A stretch of 64,000 nucleotides of DNA from UBA1351 sp965140555 (GCA_965140555.1 OZ223259.1:1674001-1738000); one strand, 5' to 3'. Shown: positions 8,977 through 17,123, counted from the first letter of the stretch. Notes: generated by a model not told the origin, from the sequence alone. Numbers and translations are program-made.

Positions 8977-9089
8977 CTAGTGTACTGGTATGTTTATATT
9001 TGAATAAATGATGCAGAATGTTTTTTCATAGGCAAGGCACCGGAATGAGGCGATGGGGTTGCCATCGTCGATTGACAGCAACGATGTCC
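8977..9089. repeat. MITE-like element, truncated on the right
   Basis: It begins CTAGTGTACTGGTATGTTTA and follows the 7379 copy closely, including the block missing from the 8193 copy, as far as ACGATGTCC. After that the sequence is unrelated AT-rich DNA, so the right inverted repeat is lost. It marks the right edge of the tandem lipoprotein block. Confidence 0.55.
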
Positions 9090-9206
9090 ATATATAAATT
9101 TTATCATGTATAATTTTTAACACTATTAGAATTTCATTAATTCTATAGTATAGCTTTACATTTTTTGTTAGTTACTTCTTAATCTTCATAGGAGGTAACT
9201 AAATGA

Positions 9207-9308
9207 GGCCATACTACAAACGAGATTGCTAAAATTCTACATATATCCTGTCAATCCGTATACAGAAACAAACAATCCGCTCTTAACACATTAAAAAAAC
9301 TTATTTGA
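9207..9308 (+). pseudogene. Remnant of a sigma factor C-terminus (region 4 helix-turn-helix)
   Basis: A 33-codon frame on the plus strand, entered after a stop and lacking any start, reads TNEIAKILHISCQSVYRNKQ and then SALNTLKKLI before TGA. This is the pattern of sigma-70 region 4: a helix, a turn around an I-S pair, a recognition helix with SVY, and a K-rich end with LKKLI. The upstream two-thirds of such a gene is absent. It is followed 17 nt later by a BhlA/UviB-like start, the arrangement seen in uviA-uviB modules. The only plus-strand coding traces in this island are here. Confidence 0.55.
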
Positions 9309-9324
9309 GCAGAAAGGAGCATTT

Positions 9325-9375
9325 ATGGAATCTGATATTTTACAAACAGCTGTTACCCAGGGAATCTGGAGGTAA
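9325..9375 (+). pseudogene. Truncated BhlA/UviB-family holin-like peptide
   Basis: ATG at 9325 has a clear AAAGGAG site 6 nt upstream. The product MESDILQTAVTQGIWR stops after 16 residues. BhlA/UviB proteins start M-E-x-x-I-L-x-x-x-x-T-Q-G-x-W and then continue with a membrane helix; the match ends at that point. No reading frame after the stop continues the family pattern. I read it as a broken gene whose membrane segment was deleted. Confidence 0.5.
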
Positions 9376-9423
9376 CTATATTGTAGATACTCCGTCCGAT
9401 CTTTTGCTTTCTTAAGCAAATAA

Positions 9424-9462
9424 ACTATGAGTGCATTTAAATAATTTAAATGCACTCATAGT
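9424..9462. terminator. Perfect 19-bp palindrome, probable terminator of the lipoprotein gene
   Basis: Two 19-nt arms beginning ACTATGAGTGCATTTAAAT surround one central base. It lies 8 nt beyond the stop codon of 9471-10577. The U-run on the minus strand is weak (AGTTTATTTGC), so termination efficiency is uncertain. It could also act for transcription arriving from the plus-strand remnant. Confidence 0.55.
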
Positions 9463-9470
9463 AATTAATA

Positions 9471-10577
9471 TTACTTCAAAATTAATTGATATGAATCTCC
9501 TATGACAGGTATATCAGGACTATCTGTTTCATAATTCCAACTATTATTCATATTGAAAAAATAAAGTTCGTTATTCTTGCTATAAAAGCTGCTAAAATAT
9601 TCTACATTTATATCTTCAATGTCACTCATTTTAAATAATTCTTTCGACATCTTGCTTTCAAGGTTATAATACATTATTTTTTCATTAGTTTTGTCTTCAT
9701 AAATTAATCCATTTTCATAAAAAATATACGGATCATTAATATTTATATTTTCAAACTCCATAGTCTCAACATTATACAATTTCAAAGGAATTGATCCGGT
9801 CTCTACTAATATTACATATTTTTTATTTGGAGACTGACAGTTTATAAAATAGTCTCCTTTATTTTCCACTTCTTCGTAATCTTTAGTATCTATATTTAAT
9901 TTTATTAATCTAAGTTCGCTTGTATTTTTATTTATACTAAACAACACATTATCATTATCAATAAAAACAATAGCAAAAAAATCGCTTTCAAAATATTCCA
10001 ATGGCTCTTGAAACACAACCTCTGGCGTCTCTGTATCTGATATATAAAGCAAAACTTGGACTACACCATCTATTGCTTTTAAAACAACAGTTTTTGATAA
10101 GTCTGGACTGATAGCACTATCGATATAATCCGTTACGTTTTCTGAATACAAATTTTCTTCATTTAAGGTTCTTACATCAATTTTAGAAAGTCCATTTTTG
10201 ATGACATGATATTGATCACACCAAATAAATGCATCTTCATTGTTAGTTAACGATACATACCCTAAAGACTTATCTTTATCACCATTTAGATAAGCATAAC
10301 CATACAGCTCATCTCCACCATCGTGCCACTGTACTTCTATATAATCTTCACTAAATTCGGACTCGTAGTATTTTGAGTTTATAGCCGTATCTTTATTGGC
10401 AATTAATATGTTTTCATTCTCAAAAATTATATTTTTTGACTGCTGAATATCTGAATCACTAGTCTCTTCCCCTACGGATTCTTCTTGACTATTTTTTTCA
10501 ATCGTACTGTCAGATGTTTGAGTACAACCACAAATAAACACAATTATCAAAACATATATCATTGTATTTTTTTTCAT
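9471..10577 (-). CDS. Lipoprotein with beta-propeller-like outer domain
   Basis: 368 residues; ATG at 10577 with AGGGAGA upstream. The signal peptide (MKKNTMIYVLIIVFICGC) differs from the shared cassette of its neighbours. The outer domain aligns with 6214-7338 over its whole length (DAFIWCDQYHVI versus QTYIWYDETTVLI, and the common ending with Y-L-M/I-x-K). It is thus an older paralogue that never had, or lost, the shared 5' cassette. It is anchored outside the membrane; function unknown. Confidence 0.8.
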   Translation of the reverse strand: MKKNTMIYVLIIVFICGCTQTSDSTIEKNSQEESVGEETSDSDIQQSKNIIFENENILIANKDTAINSKYYESEFSEDYIEVQWHDGGDELYGYAYLNGDKDKSLGYVSLTNNEDAFIWCDQYHVIKNGLSKIDVRTLNEENLYSENVTDYIDSAISPDLSKTVVLKAIDGVVQVLLYISDTETPEVVFQEPLEYFESDFFAIVFIDNDNVLFSINKNTSELRLIKLNIDTKDYEEVENKGDYFINCQSPNKKYVILVETGSIPLKLYNVETMEFENININDPYIFYENGLIYEDKTNEKIMYYNLESKMSKELFKMSDIEDINVEYFSSFYSKNNELYFFNMNNSWNYETDSPDIPVIGDSYQLILK

Positions 10578-10696
10578 TATCGATTCTCCCTATTCTTTTA
10601 TATTATATTTATAACTTTTTGAGTATCTAATACTAAAATATTCAAGCTCAATCAACTCATGTAATTTTTTTGTATGCCTCGCCGCTAAATTATACT

Positions 10697-11557
10697 CTAC
10701 TCTTCAACTAATTGATTACTGTAGAATACCCCATCCTCATTTTGTAAAAATACCCATTCAATGGGTTCTATCTCTTCATCTTCTATGAAGCTAGTCACTA
10801 ATCCAATATCAGGAATACTATCGTTATTAAAATCTTGAATAGTGATATCCGTTATTTTAGTACCTACTTTAAATGGTGCTACAAATTCATATAAAATATT
10901 ATCCTTATCATCAGTAATATATGCAACTGGATGTATCTTATAAGCACTATTCACTTCACCTGAAATAAATCTAACGCTTTTGTTTGAATTTAACTCAATG
11001 TAAGGTGAATATTCGGTAATCACTTCCAAGTTCTCAATATTTTTAAGGTTATATGGTTTGAAAACAAAACAGCCATCTGAAACTCCATTTTTATAATTAT
11101 TACCTTGAGTAGTATAATGAATATCTGCTAATATAGTTCCCTCATCAAAGGTAATTGCTATACTTCCTGAATTTCCTTCTTCGTCTGAAAACTTTAAGCT
11201 TGCAACATTTGCATTAACAGTTCCTGACATTTGTCCAATGTAAGTCGGGGTATTAAAAGAATAGAAATAAAAATTAGGTTTTGCAATAGCACCACCTGTA
11301 GTAAACTCACCAACAATATCATTTTCATTGACTTCTGTGATTCTAAATGAAGAATATTCATAAGCTCCAGCTTCCCAATTTTGAACCACCCATATTTTAC
11401 TTTCATAAAAACTATAATCTATGTCACTTTCTTCAGTCCGCAGAAATAAATTGTTTTCATTACTCTGATCTTGTTCAACTAAAAAAGACTCTTCCGTATC
11501 TTTGCACCCTGCAAAAACTAACAACATCACCATTAATAACATCATCTTCCTTTTCAC
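10697..11557 (-). CDS. Lipoprotein, unknown outer domain
   Basis: About 286 residues if it begins at the GTG at 11557, which follows AGGAGAG by 7 nt, exactly as ATG does in the paralogues. ATGs at 11575 and 11584 are alternatives, and the frame stays open to 11731. A terminator at 11604-11632 makes those far upstream starts unlikely. Lipobox VFAGC and the linker CKDTEES match the cassette of 6214-7338. The outer domain is different again: about 120-170 residues of beta-rich sequence, then a C-terminal part with TDITIQDFNNDSIPDIGLV. The pattern D-x-N-x-D-x-x-P-D-I resembles FG-GAP/VCBS-type calcium-binding repeats. Confidence 0.75.
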   Translation of the reverse strand: MKRKMMLLMVMLLVFAGCKDTEESFLVEQDQSNENNLFLRTEESDIDYSFYESKIWVVQNWEAGAYEYSSFRITEVNENDIVGEFTTGGAIAKPNFYFYSFNTPTYIGQMSGTVNANVASLKFSDEEGNSGSIAITFDEGTILADIHYTTQGNNYKNGVSDGCFVFKPYNLKNIENLEVITEYSPYIELNSNKSVRFISGEVNSAYKIHPVAYITDDKDNILYEFVAPFKVGTKITDITIQDFNNDSIPDIGLVTSFIEDEEIEPIEWVFLQNEDGVFYSNQLVEE

Positions 11558-11603
11558 ATATACTCTCCTCTTCATCTTATTCATTATATTTATACCCTTA
11601 CTC

Positions 11604-11632
11604 AAAAAAGAGCCGAGCATCAACTCGACTCT
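11604..11632 (-). terminator. Rho-independent terminator after mtnN and the small ORF
   Basis: On the minus strand AGAGTCGAG, loop TTGATG, CTCGGCTCT form a 9-bp stem with one G-U pair, followed by TTTTTT. It ends the mtnN transcript and separates it from the lipoprotein array. Confidence 0.85.
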
Positions 11633-11645
11633 CTCTCTATATTCC

Positions 11646-11816
11646 TTAACGATTCTCTTGAAACTCCTTAATATGTGGCTCTGCAAAGGCAAAAATTTGA
11701 TAACCGCTTGCTGCCATATTGAGTAGTCCAATAAACCGCTTTGTCCACTTAGAAATCCCCTGAATGATGCGACTCATACGCCGAATGCGACGAATAAACC
11801 TGATGATACCTCTCAT
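11646..11816 (-). CDS. Small basic protein translationally coupled to mtnN
   Basis: 56 residues. The ATG overlaps the mtnN stop as ATGA, and the frame ends 14 nt before the terminator at 11604-11632, so it fills the transcript precisely. The N-terminal 32 residues are strongly basic and amphipathic (IIRFIRRIRRMSRIIQGISK), followed by a short hydrophobic stretch (FIGLLNMAASGYQIFAF) and an acidic tail. It may be a membrane-associated peptide. I do not recognise it, and its size leaves some doubt that it is expressed. Confidence 0.5.
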   Translation of the reverse strand: MRGIIRFIRRIRRMSRIIQGISKWTKRFIGLLNMAASGYQIFAFAEPHIKEFQENR

Positions 11817-12511
11817 AAGAGCTCCAAAATTCTCTCAATCATATGGCATGAATTCTTAGCAGCCATCTTGGAAAACTCAGCAAAGTTCATATCTGCCGAA
11901 TCATCCGCATTATCCGAAATCGCTCGGATAATAACACATGGCATATGATTCAAATGGCACACATGGGCTATCGCTGCCCCTTCCATCTCTGTACAATGTG
12001 CATCAAAGGTTTCTGTCAGCCACGACTTCTTCGCTTTATCCGCAATAAATTGATCACCACTGACAATCCGTCCTTCATAGACAGCCACATCTGACGACAA
12101 CACATCACTCGCTTGTTTGGCAATCTTCACTAGATGTTCATCGGATTTGAATGCGCTCACATCCATACGAGGAATCACACCGATATCATAGCCAAAACCT
12201 GTTGCATCAAAATCATGTTCCATCGTATCTGTTGAGATGATAATATCTCCGATACTCAATTCATGATGTAATCCTCCGGCCACGCCGGTGTTGATAATGG
12301 CGTCAACATAGAAAACATCCACCAAAATTTGTGTACATACTGCAGCATTGACCTTGCCAATTCCGGCACGTACTACGACAATTTTTCGTTCCTTAAGATA
12401 ACCAATATAGAAATCGAGGGATGCGATTGATCGCACCTCTTCAACTGTCATCATTTCTTTCAGTGCCAATACTTCTTCTTCCATAGCGCCTATAATTCCT
12501 ATGAATTCCAT
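11813..12511 (-). CDS. mtnN: 5'-methylthioadenosine/S-adenosylhomocysteine nucleosidase
   Basis: 232 residues, the usual length. It hydrolyses MTA and SAH (and 5'-deoxyadenosine) to adenine plus the thioribose, in the activated-methyl cycle. Family marks are IGIIGAMEEE at the N-terminus (catalytic Glu), NTGVAGGL, GDQFI, TEMEGAAIAHVC (ribose-binding Met-Glu) and ISDNAD with the general-acid Asp. GGAGG lies 6 nt before the ATG. It is transcribed away from pyrB and coupled to a 56-residue ORF. Confidence 0.96.
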   Translation of the reverse strand: MEFIGIIGAMEEEVLALKEMMTVEEVRSIASLDFYIGYLKERKIVVVRAGIGKVNAAVCTQILVDVFYVDAIINTGVAGGLHHELSIGDIIISTDTMEHDFDATGFGYDIGVIPRMDVSAFKSDEHLVKIAKQASDVLSSDVAVYEGRIVSGDQFIADKAKKSWLTETFDAHCTEMEGAAIAHVCHLNHMPCVIIRAISDNADDSADMNFAEFSKMAAKNSCHMIERILELL

Positions 12512-12639
12512 ACAAACCTCCTTATGTTCGTTTAATTTAATATTCCGGATTAGGTTGTATCCATCGTCTTAATTCTATTATCGCATTTATCTGTTGAAAA
12601 AACAATGAAAATTAGCCCTACATATGACCTATAAGTCAA

Positions 12640-12668
12640 TTGACAGCCTACCTCATCAATGGTATTCT
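12640..12668 (+). promoter_or_regulatory. Promoter of pyrBI operon (TTGACA-17-TATTCT)
   Basis: TTGACA at 12640-12645, a 17-bp spacer, and TATTCT at 12663-12668. Initiation near 12675 would give a leader of about 62 nt that contains the PyrR-box. Confidence 0.65.
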
Positions 12669-12706
12669 AATCGTAATAACAAAATACAACAATCACTTAC
12701 TTTAAA

Positions 12707-12724
12707 CTAGTCCTGTGAGGCTAG
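12707..12724 (+). promoter_or_regulatory. PyrR-binding hairpin next to the pyrB ribosome site
   Basis: AGTCCTGTGAGGCT at 12709-12722 matches every position of the PyrR-binding consensus ARUCCNGNGAGGYU. CTAG on both sides forms the stem. The Shine-Dalgarno AAAGGAG starts one base later and no terminator follows, so PyrR with UMP would most likely block translation rather than attenuate transcription. PyrR itself is not encoded in the window. Confidence 0.75.
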
Positions 12725-12737
12725 AAAGGAGATTATT

Positions 12738-13661
12738 ATGATTCAAGGAAGACACATTATCGAACCGACTGATTTATCTCTCGAGGAGTTGGATCAGTTA
12801 TTTGTTTTGGCCGGAAAGATGGATGCCGACCCGAAAACCTATGGTGACAGTATGAAAGGACGCTTATTAGCTTCTCTTTTCTATGAGCCATCGACACGGA
12901 CCCGCTTCAGTTTTGAAGCCGCTATGTTACGTTTAGGCGGACAGGTCATCGGATTCTCAGAACCTCAATCTTCATCTGTATCCAAAGGGGAATCCATTGC
13001 TGATACCATTCGTACTGTTGGTTGCTACGCTGACATCGCTGTCATGCGTCATCCCAAGGAAGGTGCTCCAAAACTAGCGTCCAAGTATTCTTCCATTCCT
13101 GTTATTAATGCAGGTGACGGTGGCCATCAACATCCGACTCAAACACTCACTGATCTCTTAACCATTAAAAGTGTCAAAGGAAGTATCGGCCATCAAGTTA
13201 TCGGTTTCTGCGGTGATTTGAAATTCGGTCGTACCGTCCACTCTCTTGTCAAAGCTCTGGCCCGTTATGAGAATATGACGTTTGTTTTTATCTCACCACC
13301 GGAGTTGACGATTCCGACAACGATAACCGACATGCTTGAAGGACATACCCTCATTCATGTGGAGCATCTAGAAGAAGTTCTAGATACACTAGATATCTTA
13401 TACATGACCCGTATTCAACGGGAACGCTTCTTCAACGAAGAAGAATACCTCCGCCTCAAAGGTACCTTCATTCTGACCACTGATAAGTTAAAACAAGCTA
13501 AATCCGACATGATTATTATGCATCCACTGCCACGGGTTGATGAAATCCATCCCAGCGTCGATGCAGACCCTAGAGCCATCTATTTTGACCAGGCTCGCTA
13601 CGGGATGCTTATTCGTATGGCACTCATTCATGCGTTGACTTTAGGAGGTTATGATGCTTAA
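12738..13661 (+). CDS. pyrB: Aspartate carbamoyltransferase, catalytic chain
   Basis: 307 residues. It makes N-carbamoyl-aspartate from carbamoyl phosphate and aspartate, the committed step of pyrimidine synthesis. The carbamoyl-phosphate site FYEPSTRTRFSFE is at about 53-65; the 80s loop (SSSVSKGES), the HPTQTLTDLL segment and MHPLPRVDEI near the C-terminus are all present. The length is standard. It overlaps pyrI, so catalytic and regulatory chains are made together, as in the class B dodecameric enzyme. The start is fixed by AAAGGAG at 12725-12731. Confidence 0.97.
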   Translation: MIQGRHIIEPTDLSLEELDQLFVLAGKMDADPKTYGDSMKGRLLASLFYEPSTRTRFSFEAAMLRLGGQVIGFSEPQSSSVSKGESIADTIRTVGCYADIAVMRHPKEGAPKLASKYSSIPVINAGDGGHQHPTQTLTDLLTIKSVKGSIGHQVIGFCGDLKFGRTVHSLVKALARYENMTFVFISPPELTIPTTITDMLEGHTLIHVEHLEEVLDTLDILYMTRIQRERFFNEEEYLRLKGTFILTTDKLKQAKSDMIIMHPLPRVDEIHPSVDADPRAIYFDQARYGMLIRMALIHALTLGGYDA

Positions 13662-14073
13662 GGTAGAATCTATCAAACGAGGTATTGTTATTGACCATAT
13701 TACTGCCGGACTCGGCTTTAACATATATACAAAACTGAAACTAAATCAAGCAGATTATACGACTGCGTTGATTACCAATGTCCCTTCCAAAAAGTTGGGA
13801 TGCAAAGATTTAATTAAAATAGATAATGTTGTTGATATTGATTTGGATATGTTAGGGCTCATTGACCCGAACATCACCATCGTCATTATAGAGGATGAAG
13901 TTGTCACGGAGAAGATTAAGTGTCGACTCCCTCAACAAGTGACGGGACTTCTGACCTGCAACAACCCGCGTTGTGTGAGCACGGTTGAAGCCATTGATAA
14001 TATCACCTTCTATCTTGTCAACGAAGACAAACGGGAGTACCGTTGTGAATACTGCGATACCCCTCACTATTAA
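13654..14073 (+). CDS. pyrI: Aspartate carbamoyltransferase regulatory chain
   Basis: 139 residues from the second of two adjacent ATGs (13651 and 13654); AGGAGG lies 5 nt before the second and only 2 nt before the first. The N-terminal allosteric domain holds the nucleotide-binding segment, and the C-terminal zinc domain has four cysteines (CNNPRC and CEYC). It brings CTP/ATP control to PyrB. The start lies inside the end of pyrB, so the two are coupled. Confidence 0.95.
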   Translation: MLKVESIKRGIVIDHITAGLGFNIYTKLKLNQADYTTALITNVPSKKLGCKDLIKIDNVVDIDLDMLGLIDPNITIVIIEDEVVTEKIKCRLPQQVTGLLTCNNPRCVSTVEAIDNITFYLVNEDKREYRCEYCDTPHY

Positions 14074-14091
14074 ATATAAAGGCGGTTTCTC

Positions 14092-16050
14092 ATGCTTACA
14101 ATCAATCAACTTTCCTATTCCATCGGTGAACGCCAACTCTTCCATGACCTGACTTTTACCATTCCACCGAATGAAAAAGTCGGCTTAATCGGAGTTAACG
14201 GAACAGGAAAAACGACGTTGTTAAATATAATAACTGGACATTTATCTGCCGATAGTGGTGATATCAGCACTCCTCGTGATTATGTCATCGACTATCTGCC
14301 CCAAACTATAGATTTTGAACCCGGTCAAAGCATCAAAGATTACATTCTACAAGGTGATTTACCGGTTGTCAAAACCCTTCTTGCTTATGAAGAACAATTA
14401 TTACATATGCAGGAACATACAGGACCTGAGGACAGTCAAAAGCTTGTGTCCCTTCAAGAATCTATGGATCGACTTGGAGGCTGGGATTTGGATAAAACCA
14501 TCAAAACGGTTCTGACACAACTAAATATTCACGACCTGTCTTTACCAATCAGCAGTCTTTCCGGTGGTCAGCGCAAGCGTGTGGCTCTAGCCGCAGCCCT
14601 CCTTCGTCCCTCGGATTTACTCATCCTGGATGAGCCGACGAACCATTTGGACGAATTGACCATCCAATGGCTGGAAGATTTTCTCATTCAACGCAAGCAA
14701 TCCGTTCTTTTGGTGACTCATGACCGTTACTTTTTGGACCGTGTCACTAATCGAATTCTAGAATTAGACCATGGTAGCATCTACAGCTACCCCGGCAATT
14801 ACTCCACCTTTGTGGAGAAAAAAGCAGAACGTTTAACTCTTGCAAGTGCCAAAGAACAAAAACGGAACAACCTATATCGTAAAGAATTAGCTTGGATGCG
14901 TCAAGGCGCTCAAGCTCGTAGTACTAAACAAAAAGCACGTATTGACCGTTTTCATGAACTAGAAGACGAAACCTTTGTTACAGATACACAGCAAGTCAAA
15001 CTATTAAGTGGATACACGCGATTAGGCCGTAAAACCATCGAATTAGAGCAGGTTACTATGGGTTATGGTGACCTTACCCTATTCAAGGATTTTTCCTATC
15101 TTGTCCAACCCGGCGATCGAATAGGGATTATCGGTCCTAACGGAAGTGGTAAAACCACGTTACTTCAAGTTATTACTCAAGCTATTACACCTTTAGCGGG
15201 AAGCGTAGATATCGGTCCGACGGTTAAAATTAGTCACTATCGTCAGCATTTTGAGCTTCCTGATGAGACGATGACGCTTATTGACTATATTCGTGAAACG
15301 GCAGAATATGTTACCAATGAAGATGGGTATCAAGTCAGTGCTTCGGTTATGCTCGAGCGCTTCCTTTTTGATAAGACTAGCCATTATAGTCCCATTGCTA
15401 AGTTATCCGGTGGGGAAAAACGTCGGCTCTACTTACTCAAAATTCTTATGGAAGCACCTAACGTACTGATTCTCGATGAGCCTACCAATGACCTAGATAT
15501 TGATACACTGAAAGCTTTGGAAGATTATTTGGATGAATTTATCGGCATCGTCCTTGTCGTTTCCCATGATCGCTATTTTCTTGATCGTGTTTGCGAAAAA
15601 CTCTTTATCCTTCGTAAGAATCATGCCGATATAGATATTGTAACCGGTAACTATTCCGAGTATATCGATAAATACGGTGCTCTTCATCTTGAAGGTGCTA
15701 CTTCCGCAGTTGCTGGAATCTCCTCATCCTCTAATAAGGGGAATAAGGGTGACGCACTGCCTATTAAAGAAAAAGAATCCAAGGCAGAAAATTCTGCCAC
15801 ATCTGAATCCGATAATAATAACAGTAACACCGTTCGAAAAATGACCTACAAAGAAAAAACCGAATTTAATGAGCTGCCTAAAACCATTGCAGCGCTTGAG
15901 AAAAAACTTGATGAACTTGAGACAACTATTGCCACGCATCAAAGTGACTACACAATTCTAGGCGAATCTATGGAACAAAAAGATGCATTGGAACTGGAAC
16001 TTTTAGAAGCAATGGAGCGTTTGGAATTCCTTTCTACACTCCGTCAATAA
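14092..16050 (+). CDS. ABC-F ATPase, Uup subfamily
   Basis: 652 residues with two nucleotide-binding domains in one chain and no membrane segments. The first has GVNGTGKTT, LSGGQRKRVALAAAL and LLILDEPTNHLD; the second has GPNGSGKTT, LSGGEKRRLYLLKIL and VLILDEPTNDLD. A Ser/Asn-rich linker and a C-terminal coiled coil (MTYKEKTEFNELPKTIAALE) match the Uup C-terminal domain, which binds branched DNA in Escherichia coli. ABC-F proteins act on the ribosome. It starts 18 nt after pyrI with AAAGGCGG upstream and probably shares that transcript. Confidence 0.92.
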   Translation: MLTINQLSYSIGERQLFHDLTFTIPPNEKVGLIGVNGTGKTTLLNIITGHLSADSGDISTPRDYVIDYLPQTIDFEPGQSIKDYILQGDLPVVKTLLAYEEQLLHMQEHTGPEDSQKLVSLQESMDRLGGWDLDKTIKTVLTQLNIHDLSLPISSLSGGQRKRVALAAALLRPSDLLILDEPTNHLDELTIQWLEDFLIQRKQSVLLVTHDRYFLDRVTNRILELDHGSIYSYPGNYSTFVEKKAERLTLASAKEQKRNNLYRKELAWMRQGAQARSTKQKARIDRFHELEDETFVTDTQQVKLLSGYTRLGRKTIELEQVTMGYGDLTLFKDFSYLVQPGDRIGIIGPNGSGKTTLLQVITQAITPLAGSVDIGPTVKISHYRQHFELPDETMTLIDYIRETAEYVTNEDGYQVSASVMLERFLFDKTSHYSPIAKLSGGEKRRLYLLKILMEAPNVLILDEPTNDLDIDTLKALEDYLDEFIGIVLVVSHDRYFLDRVCEKLFILRKNHADIDIVTGNYSEYIDKYGALHLEGATSAVAGISSSSNKGNKGDALPIKEKESKAENSATSESDNNNSNTVRKMTYKEKTEFNELPKTIAALEKKLDELETTIATHQSDYTILGESMEQKDALELELLEAMERLEFLSTLRQ

Positions 16051-16072
16051 TTGACATTAAGGGAGGGTGACT

Positions 16073-16423
16073 ATGGCACGACGTAAACGAACCATCAGTA
16101 ATTACACATTATTTATACGACTAATGGATGTATCCACATGGGCAATCATCTTTATCGCCTTGATTTTCTTCGGGCAGGCACGTCCGGAGACTCAAACGAT
16201 TCTTGATATGCATTATGATAAGGTCATTCGCCGTACATGGGACTTAGAACTTCTTCGTGCTGCCATGTGGATTCTCATCAGTGCTGCCGGTCTTTCCCTC
16301 ATTGGTCTTCTCATCAATCTGGGGCTTTTAGGAAATAAAAAGCGTCACGTGAGTGTCGGTATGAGCATTGGTTTTATTTTCAGTGTGACCTTTGCCATTG
16401 TTTTCTACTTTATTCTTTCTTAA
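16073..16423 (+). CDS. Small membrane protein, unknown
   Basis: 116 residues from the ATG at 16073, chosen because GGGAGG lies 6 nt upstream; a GTG 6 nt earlier is less likely. After a basic N-terminus (MARRKRTISN) come three hydrophobic segments at about 17-34, 62-84 and 93-115. It follows the Uup gene by 22 nt on the same strand. No family recognised. The Arg/Lys-rich ends of the first loop suggest the N-terminus is inside. Confidence 0.7.
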   Translation: MARRKRTISNYTLFIRLMDVSTWAIIFIALIFFGQARPETQTILDMHYDKVIRRTWDLELLRAAMWILISAAGLSLIGLLINLGLLGNKKRHVSVGMSIGFIFSVTFAIVFYFILS

Positions 16424-16434
16424 TACAAATAACC

Positions 16435-16462
16435 TTGAATTTTATCCTATATACTGTATAAT
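16435..16462 (+). promoter_or_regulatory. tpx promoter (TTGAAT-16-TATAAT)
   Basis: TTGAAT at 16435-16440, a 16-bp spacer and a perfect TATAAT at 16457-16462. It gives tpx its own transcript, with a leader of about 35 nt. Confidence 0.7.
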
Positions 16463-16503
16463 AGTAAGTAATTGATAATTATTATCCAGAGATAAGGAGG
16501 ATT

Positions 16504-17013
16504 ATGTATATGAGTAGAAAAAATGAAGTAACAATGGGTGGTAACGCCGTCACATTAACCGGAGAGGCAATTCAAGTGGGTGCTGTTGCACCGGACTTTA
16601 CTGTATTAGATAGTGACTTACAACCTGTAACATTATCTGACGCGAAAGGTAAGACTGTTATCATTAGTGTGGTTCCATCCATAGATACCTCAGTCTGTGC
16701 CAGTCAAACACGCCGTTTCAACGAAGAAGCCGATAAACTTGATAATACCGTTGTCTACACGGTAAGTGCCGACTTACCCTTCGCCTTAAAACGTTTCTGT
16801 GCTGCTGAAGGTATTGATAACATCAAGGTTCTTTCTGACCATAGAGATTTGGATTTTGGTTCCAAATATGGATTCACTATTGAAGAATTACGTCTCTTAG
16901 CTCGAGGAATCGTTGTGGTAGATCCTGACGGCAAAGTCAAATATGTGGAGTATGTTAGCGAAGTAACCGACCATCCTGACTATGATAAAGCCATAGAATC
17001 AGCAAAAGCTTAA
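16504..17013 (+). CDS. tpx: Thiol peroxidase
   Basis: 169 residues (or 167 from the ATG at 16510; AAGGAGG lies 3 and 9 nt upstream respectively). An atypical 2-Cys peroxiredoxin that reduces peroxides with thioredoxin. The peroxidatic cysteine is in SIDTSVCASQTRRF and the resolving cysteine in RFCAAEGIDN, both in family positions. It is probably an oxidative-stress defence enzyme of an anaerobe. It has its own promoter and a strong terminator. Confidence 0.96.
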   Translation: MYMSRKNEVTMGGNAVTLTGEAIQVGAVAPDFTVLDSDLQPVTLSDAKGKTVIISVVPSIDTSVCASQTRRFNEEADKLDNTVVYTVSADLPFALKRFCAAEGIDNIKVLSDHRDLDFGSKYGFTIEELRLLARGIVVVDPDGKVKYVEYVSEVTDHPDYDKAIESAKA

Positions 17014-17082
17014 TCATTCCCAATTGGTTCTATTAAAATGAATGAACACATATAATATATATTATTAAACTTTATACAATAC

Positions 17083-17123
17083 AAAAACAAGAGCGGTTCA
17101 GTAATGAACCGCTCTTGTTTTTT
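17083..17123. terminator. Bidirectional rho-independent terminator
   Basis: A 15-bp perfect stem, AAACAAGAGCGGTTC and its complement, around the loop AGTAAT, with A-run before and T-run after. It serves tpx (plus) and the heptad-repeat protein gene (minus). Confidence 0.92.

Noticed and set aside
10697..11731. Longer lipoprotein starting at 11731
   Set aside because: That start lies upstream of a strong terminator and inside the mtnN-coupled small ORF. The lipobox and the cassette ribosome site point to a start at 11557 or 11575.
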